38,595 bases of DNA from an uncultured Ellagibacter sp. (GTDB lineage: Bacteria; Actinomycetota; Coriobacteriia; Coriobacteriales; Eggerthellaceae), in NCBI RefSeq assembly GCF_934617235.1, contig NZ_CAKTTZ010000024.1, positions 1-38,595 on the forward strand, written 5' to 3'. Positions 34,309 through 38,595 of this stretch are shown here, in pieces. The position numbers were made by a program, and so were the translations under genes. Positions within the stretch are counted from its first letter, which is position 1. Every line of letters starts with the position of its first letter. The notes beneath the pieces were generated by a model. That model did no database searches. It had not been told where the DNA came from and saw only the letters and a program-made list of their open reading frames with translations.

Positions 34309-34345
34309 AATCGCTGGTCGAGCAATCGACCAGCGATTTTTTATT
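34309..34345 (+). terminator. Terminator after tRNA-Ala
   Basis: Perfect 13-bp stem AATCGCTGGTCGA with 34326-34338, GCAA loop, then a T-run. It may also stop the convergent lysR-type transcript. Confidence 0.85.
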
Positions 34346-34483
34346 TCCAGTCTCGTTATTTGTGCCACGTTCGCAAAACGGGGGTAGCGGGTCGTGTTCA
34401 GGATGCGCTTTGCGAAGGGCAACTCGGTTTTACGTCGCTAGTTCCCGGTCGTGTTGCGATCTCGCTCTTTCCTTTCTTCCGAA

Positions 34484-35392
34484 TCATACGCTTTGCGGGA
34501 TGTGACGTTTGATTGCCTCTCGGTAGGCCTTCCCGTAGCGTGTGGGCGTGGTGTTTCTGCGGGTGATGATCCCGATGGTCATCGATTCGTCCACGTCCAG
34601 CGGAACCGAGATGATGTTCTCGCCGTTGAGCTCGTGCGATATGACCCCGCTGCACACGGTGTACCCATTTAACCCCACGGCCAGGTTGAACAGCGTCGCG
34701 CGGTCGCGCACGCGGATGTTTTTGCGACGGTCGAGCGTGCTGAGCAGTTCCTCGCTGAAGTAGAACGAGTTGAAATCCCCCTGTTCGTAGGAAAGGTAGG
34801 GGAAGTCGTCGAGGTCCTCGAGTGTGACTGACTCACGTCCCGCAAGCGGGTGCGCGCTTGAGATGAACACGTGCGGCTCGGCGGTGAACAGCGGTTCGAA
34901 TACGAGGTCCTGGCTGCGCAGCATCTTCCCAATGACCTCCTGGTTTCGCTGGCTCAGGTAGATGATCCCCAGCTCGCTTTTCATGCGGGACACGTCCTCG
35001 ATGATTTCGTGTGTTTGCTCCTCGCGCAGGGTGAAATCGTAGCGGAAGGCGTTGAACTCGCGAATGACGTCGACAAATGCGTTGACCGCAAACGAGTAGT
35101 GCTGGCAGGAGACGGCGAAGCGGGGAACTTGTTGCGCCTCGCCCTTGTATTTTTCCTCGAGCAAGTCGGCCTGCTCGAGTACTTGCCGAGCGTATCCCAG
35201 AAACGTCTCACCCTCCGACGTCACCACGACGCCTTTGTTCGTGCGCTCGAAGATGACGACGCCCATTTCCCGCTCCAGGTCGTGGATTGCGGCGGTGATG
35301 GAGGGCTGGGACACAAACAGGCGCCTCGACGCTTCGGTGATGTTGCCGACTTCGGCGACTTTCACGACGTATTTCAGCTGCTGCAGTTTCAT
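34484..35392 (-). CDS. LysR-family transcriptional regulator
   Basis: 302 residues. N-terminal winged HTH: MKLQQLKYVVKVAEVGNITE, ASRRLFVSQPSITAAIHDLE, FERTNKGVVVTSEG. The rest is a periplasmic-binding-protein-like effector domain, including HVFISSAHPLAG and VCSGVISHEL. It lies downstream of the methionine-synthase-like gene on the same strand, separated by a terminator, and may regulate it (inference). ATG 35392 follows AAGGAGCG; an upstream in-frame start eight codons earlier would precede this site and is unlikely. Confidence 0.9.
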   Translation of the reverse strand: MKLQQLKYVVKVAEVGNITEASRRLFVSQPSITAAIHDLEREMGVVIFERTNKGVVVTSEGETFLGYARQVLEQADLLEEKYKGEAQQVPRFAVSCQHYSFAVNAFVDVIREFNAFRYDFTLREEQTHEIIEDVSRMKSELGIIYLSQRNQEVIGKMLRSQDLVFEPLFTAEPHVFISSAHPLAGRESVTLEDLDDFPYLSYEQGDFNSFYFSEELLSTLDRRKNIRVRDRATLFNLAVGLNGYTVCSGVISHELNGENIISVPLDVDESMTIGIITRRNTTPTRYGKAYREAIKRHIPQSV

Positions 35393-35473
35393 GGGCGCTC
35401 CTTGCGTGCGGGTCATCCAGCTTCAAGGATAGGGGAAAACGGCGTTCTTGCAGGCGTTTCGCGCAAAGAATGC

Positions 35474-35501
35474 AAAAGGGGGAGAGCTGGCGTGCTCCCC
35501 C
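35474..35501 (-). terminator. Terminator of the methionine-synthase-like gene
   Basis: Read on the minus strand, GGGGGAG pairs with CTCCCCC over a 10-base loop and is followed by TTTT. Confidence 0.65.
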
Positions 35502-35537
35502 CCCGGTATCGCACGCGGGTCGCACGCGCACATGCAG

Positions 35538-36659
35538 TTAGTCGCCCCAGACTTCTTCGGCGATCTCGCGTACGAGCGCCACCTTCGCCCACTGCTGCTC
35601 CTCGGTGAGCTTGTTGCCAATCTCGCAGCTCGCGAATCCGCACTGCGGGGACAGGCAGAGGTTTTCCAGCGGTACGAACTTCGCCGCCTCGTGGATGCGT
35701 GCGATGACGGTCTGCTTGTCCTCGAGTTCGGCGCGCTTCGTGGTGATAAGCCCGAGCACGACCTTCTTGCCCGAAGGCACGCTCGCAAGCGGCGCGAAGT
35801 TGCCGGAGCGCTCGTCGTCGAACTCAAGGAAGAAGGCGTTCACGTGCTCGTTTGCGAGCAGCGCGTCGGCGACGTCGTCGTAACCGCCTTCGCAGGCCCA
35901 GGTGCTGTGGAAGTTGCCGCGGCAGACATGCGTGTTGATGCACAGGTCGGCGGGCGCGGCGTCGAGCACGCGGTTGTTCACGCGCAGCAGCGTTTCCTTG
36001 ATGCGCGCGAGCCCCGTTTGATCGGTGCCGAAGAAAAGCTCCGCCTTCGGGTCGACGAGGCATCCCCATGAGCAGTCGTCGAACTGCAGGTTGCGGCAGC
36101 CCGCAGCGTAAACCTGCTCGATGAACGCCAGGTAGGCGGCGACGATATCGTCTTCCAGGAGCGCGTCGCTTTCGTACGCGGCGTCGGTCGCCTTGCGGTT
36201 CATGGGCATGATGAACTGCTCGATGAACTGCGCAGGTGCGGGAATCGTCAGCTTCGCCGTGGTGTTCTCGTCCTCGAATGACTGAACGAAGCGGAAGTGC
36301 TCGACAAACGGGTGCTCGCCCGCAAGCGAGACCTTCCCCGTCAGGTATGTGTCATCGATCTTGGCCGCCTCGCCGTGGAACGGTAGGCCATCTTCGGTTG
36401 CGGAGTGGCCGATGCCCTCGAATGCCCACATGAAGTCAAGATGCCAGGTCGCGCGGCGGAACTCGCCGTCGGTGATGAAGCGCAGGCCGGCCTTCTTCTC
36501 CTTCGCGATGAGGTCGGTGATGCACTCGTCCTCGATGGCCTTCAGGGCTGCCGCGTCAATCGTGCCCGCGGTGAAGTCCTCGCGTGCCTGCTTCAGTTTT
36601 GCCGGGCGCAGGAAGCTTCCGACGACGTCGTATCGATTCGGTCCATAGTTCACTGTCAT
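35538..36659 (-). CDS. Cobalamin-independent methionine synthase C-terminal domain family (YxjG/YxjH-like)
   Basis: 373 residues, only the catalytic barrel of MetE, as in YxjG/YxjH. Start VNYGPNRYDVVGSFLRPAKL and FITDGEFRRATWHLDFMW are typical of the stand-alone form. Candidate zinc ligands, by analogy with MetE, are the His and Cys of INTHVCRGNFHS, the Glu of FLEFDDERSG and the Cys of LSPQCGFASC. The protein probably methylates homocysteine or a related thiol; the methyl donor is not certain. ATG 36659 follows GAAAGGCGA. No S-box or cobalamin riboswitch is visible upstream. LysR control by the downstream gene is plausible. Confidence 0.85.
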   Translation of the reverse strand: MTVNYGPNRYDVVGSFLRPAKLKQAREDFTAGTIDAAALKAIEDECITDLIAKEKKAGLRFITDGEFRRATWHLDFMWAFEGIGHSATEDGLPFHGEAAKIDDTYLTGKVSLAGEHPFVEHFRFVQSFEDENTTAKLTIPAPAQFIEQFIMPMNRKATDAAYESDALLEDDIVAAYLAFIEQVYAAGCRNLQFDDCSWGCLVDPKAELFFGTDQTGLARIKETLLRVNNRVLDAAPADLCINTHVCRGNFHSTWACEGGYDDVADALLANEHVNAFFLEFDDERSGNFAPLASVPSGKKVVLGLITTKRAELEDKQTVIARIHEAAKFVPLENLCLSPQCGFASCEIGNKLTEEQQWAKVALVREIAEEVWGD

Positions 36660-37234
36660 TGTTCGCCTTTCGATTAGATGCTTGCTCGTGCTCGTCTCGG
36701 AGCCGCTTTCGTTCGGCACCTGACGTCTGAGTTGTCGCTGCGTTTATGTCGTTGTGAAGTATAGTCATGCGCTCGGAAATCGGAAAATATGTGAATTGAT
36801 ACATTTGTTATAGGAAATGCCTATCGATAGATACGGGAAAGCGAAGGGGAATGTGTTGGAAGACGGGGTGGGGCCCGATGCAAGGCGGGACGGGGAGGCC
36901 GGTCGAGCGAGACGGGGAGGCCGGTCGGCAGCGCGGGGCTTGCCTGTTGCGAGACGGGACGTGATGGGGCGGGGTCGCGTTCGCTCGTTTGCCCTCGTCT
37001 TCGCGCTAGAAACCTTCTTCCTGGGTGTCGTTTCGCGGCACCTCGCCGCCTGTTCGGTCTTCTTTTTTGGGACGAAATGAAACGAAACGTGACGACAGCT
37101 GTGAACGTCGCTTGACGCCGCGGCCTCCCTTCTCTGCCCGTGCGATTATACGGGTGTCGCCGAACGAGAGGCGAAATCACCACAGTAACGCGGAGCCATA
37201 GGGGCGGCTCCTCATCAAACGAAAGGATCGCATC
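36660..37234. other. Divergent spacer between the Met-synthase-like gene and the molbindin
   Basis: 575 bases without a supported gene. On the minus strand TATACT at about 36761-36766 may be the -10 box of the methyltransferase gene. A CTATCGATAG palindrome lies at 36821-36830. GACGGGGAGGCCGGTCG is repeated at 36889 and 36911. Toward the right end a GATTATAC (about 37143) may belong to the molbindin promoter. Confidence 0.4.
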
Positions 37235-37444
37235 ACGAAGATCTCCGCTCGCAACCAGATCGAGGGCACGGTCGTGAAGGTTCAGGAAGGCGCCGTGAAC
37301 GGCCATGTGACCATCGAGGACGAAGAGGGCGTGCGCATCTCCGGCTCCATCACCAACGAGTCCATCGAGGCGCTCGGCCTGAAGGAAGGCGGCAAGGCCG
37401 TCGCCATCATCAAGGCAACCGACGTCATGGTCGCCGTCGACTAG
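37235..37444 (+). CDS. Molbindin (Mop/TOBE-domain molybdate-binding protein), non-canonical start
   Basis: About 69 residues forming one Mop domain: KISARNQIEGTVVKVQEGAV, NGHVTIEDEEGVRISGSITN, ESIEALGLKEGGKAVAIIKA, TDVMVAVD. Molbindins bind molybdate or tungstate oxyanions in the cytoplasm and buffer metal for molybdenum-cofactor enzymes. The frame has no ATG, GTG or TTG between the upstream in-frame stop (TAG, 37199) and the conserved domain. A GAAAGGA site at 37221-37227 points to ATC 37232 or, more likely, ACG 37235, exactly where an ATG followed by AAG ATC would be expected. Either a near-cognate start is used, an ATG was mutated to ACG, or there is a sequence error. The domain itself is intact. 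Confidence 0.75.
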   Translation, partial: TKISARNQIEGTVVKVQEGAVNGHVTIEDEEGVRISGSITNESIEALGLKEGGKAVAIIKATDVMVAVD

Positions 37445-37741
37445 CGATTCTTTTGCCTGCTGCGCGCATTGCGCGAGGTGAATTATGGAGCCTCAAGCCC
37501 AGCGAGAAGGGGTTTGAAGCTCTTTTGCTGTTTGCACGCCTGTTTCGCTCGGCTCTCGCTGCGGCTTGCGGGTGCTGTGATCGCGGCCTTGTCGCCGCCT
37601 GCGTGTGTTACGAGCCTCAGCTTGCCGCCACTTGTGCAATTTGCGCGCCTTAAGTTCTTTCGTCGCCTACGGGCGCGGGCGGTCTGGCTCGCGCTTGCCG
37701 CGGCCTGTTCCCCTCCCGCGTTCCGCCGCCTGCCATCCCTG
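37445..37741. other. Spacer between the molbindin and the HTH/PBP-like pseudogene
   Basis: About 300 bases. No convincing gene or strong terminator. Its minus-strand frames run on from the broken regulator but read as Arg/Ala-rich nonsense. Confidence 0.35.
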
Positions 37742-38256
37742 CTAGCACTCGTAGATGATGGCTCCCGCGTTCGCCGCCTCGTAGCCATCGAGCGCGTCGC
37801 GTTCGTCCGCTTCCCGTACAGGTTGACGAGCGCGGTGTAGCTGCCCACGTAGGCGCGTGAAACCGGCAGCCCGGCAGCGGCGAGGGCATGGGCGATGATG
37901 TCGCCGGAGACGTCGTTGCCCGCGATGACGAAAGGCTCGCGATTGTCGAGCGAGAAGGCGCGGGGTATCCCGTTTGCGCTTTCGAGAGCGACGGCGGGGG
38001 AGGAGCTTGCGCTTGCGGTTGGGCAAGAACCTGGGAAGCGTTGCGGCGCCAGCGAGTTGCGCGGCGTCGGTGCGCCTTGCGACGCCCGCAGGCTTGCGCG
38101 CGTGTATGTCTCGACGTCGCGCAAGGTAAAGCGAAGTTTTCGCCCCACTCGGTATGATGCGAGCTCTCCCGACCGCGCGAGTCGGTAGACGAAGTTTTTC
38201 GAAACTCGCAGCATTTCTGCAACTTCTTCGGCAGTAAGCGCATCGTCGTCGAACAT
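37742..38256 (-). pseudogene. Excisionase-type HTH regulator with PBP-like domain, frameshifted
   Basis: The first 50 residues form a clean HTH_17/excisionase-type DNA-binding domain (ALTAEEVAEMLRVSKNFVYR, LARSGELASYRVGRKLRFTL). From about residue 108 a PBP-like ligand domain begins: PFVIAGNDVSGDIIAHALAA, SRAYVGSYTALVNLYG. Proteins of this layout are often linked to molybdate or tungstate response. At 37813-37815 the frame leaves the domain. Restoring one G there (GGG to GGGG) would give LYGEADERDALDGYEAANAG and a stop at 37742, still short of a full domain. Without it the frame continues as Arg-rich sequence to 37483. The ATG at 38256 has a GGAGAG site. It looks like a decaying gene, or carries a sequence error. 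Confidence 0.55.
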
Positions 38257-38595
38257 GACTCTCCTTCGTGTTTGATTCCAAGTCGGGATAATAGCACTTC
38301 AAGGATAAGCCTGGCTACCGCGATGGGCATCGGCGCGGCCCGACGGCGCTGGGTTGTTTTCGTAGCCACCTATCGGGTTGATTGTGACCCGTGGCAGGTG
38401 CGGCTATCGGCCCGCAAGCGCAATGATTCGAGGAGGGCGGAGGCGGTCGAACTAAGCCCAAATACAGCCTGATTCAGGCCTAAAGGCAACCTGCCACTAG
38501 CGACAGTTGCAAGTGAATCAACGCAGGTGGTTTGTGTGCCTTTTGCAAAACCGCAGGTCGCAAGCCTGCGCCATCGGCAGGAAAAGTGAGCAGTC
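38257..38595. other. Gene-free right end
   Basis: About 340 bases without a supported gene. TATTAT near 38288-38293 (minus strand) may be the -10 box of the HTH/PBP-like gene. A small hairpin (GCAGG-TCGCAAG-CCTGC) lies at about 38562-38577. I looked for a known riboswitch and cannot support one. Confidence 0.35.

Noticed and set aside
36660..36840. SAM or cobalamin riboswitch before the methionine-synthase-like gene
   Set aside because: None of the conserved core motifs are present.
38400..38595. Molybdenum-cofactor or cobalamin riboswitch at the right end
   Set aside because: Some short motifs are suggestive (GCCACTAG, small hairpins), but the required conserved cores could not be found on either strand.

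Overview
The window is chromosomal DNA of a high-GC, anaerobic gut actinobacterium. The best fit is the family Eggerthellaceae (class Coriobacteriia: Eggerthella, Gordonibacter, Adlercreutzia and relatives). The reasons are the GC-rich codon use, the presence of two molybdopterin enzymes of the catechol dehydroxylase/transhydroxylase type each with a small ferredoxin-like partner, and two LuxR-type regulators that carry a large multi-span membrane domain in front of the HTH. This placement is inferred from gene content; no rRNA is present.

Layout. Bases 1-14250 are mostly housekeeping: purN, an XdhC-family protein, purH, a YefM-YoeB toxin-antitoxin pair on the minus strand, a multi-span membrane protein, a hotdog thioesterase, tRNA-Pro, tatA, greA, a lysyl-tRNA synthetase with an extra C-terminal tRNA-binding domain, an AI-2E-type permease and a clpC preceded by a CIRCE element. 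Bases 14250-26354 are accessory: mopB1-fes1, an MFS transporter, two small convergent Cys-rich proteins, a LuxR-type membrane regulator facing away from mopB2-fes2, and a second such regulator behind a structured leader. Bases 26500-31740 return to housekeeping (ispD, ispF, cysE, cysS, a U32 peptidase-family protein). From 31740 to the end come repeat-rich spacers, a small unknown gene, an Mrp-type ATPase, tRNA-Ala, a LysR regulator, a methionine-synthase-like gene, a molbindin without a normal start codon, and a frameshifted HTH/PBP-like regulator.

How the genes may work together. The accessory block looks like two parallel small-molecule respiration modules: a cytoplasmic molybdenum enzyme plus a two-cluster iron-sulfur protein, one of them with a permease, and membrane regulators that probably sense the substrate. 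Molybdenum supply is represented by the molbindin and perhaps the HTH/PBP-like regulator at the right end. The purine genes flank an XdhC-family protein, a family otherwise known from maturation of molybdenum hydroxylases. Substrates cannot be read from the sequence.

The most unusual items are the leader at 24588-24749 with overlapping, mutually exclusive hairpins ahead of the second regulator; the homologous convergent Cys-rich proteins; the altered cluster motif shared by both Mop enzymes; the LysRS fusion; the CIRCE control of clpC; the long inverted repeats at 7945-8041 and 14488-14684; and the apparent decay of the molybdenum-related genes at the right end.
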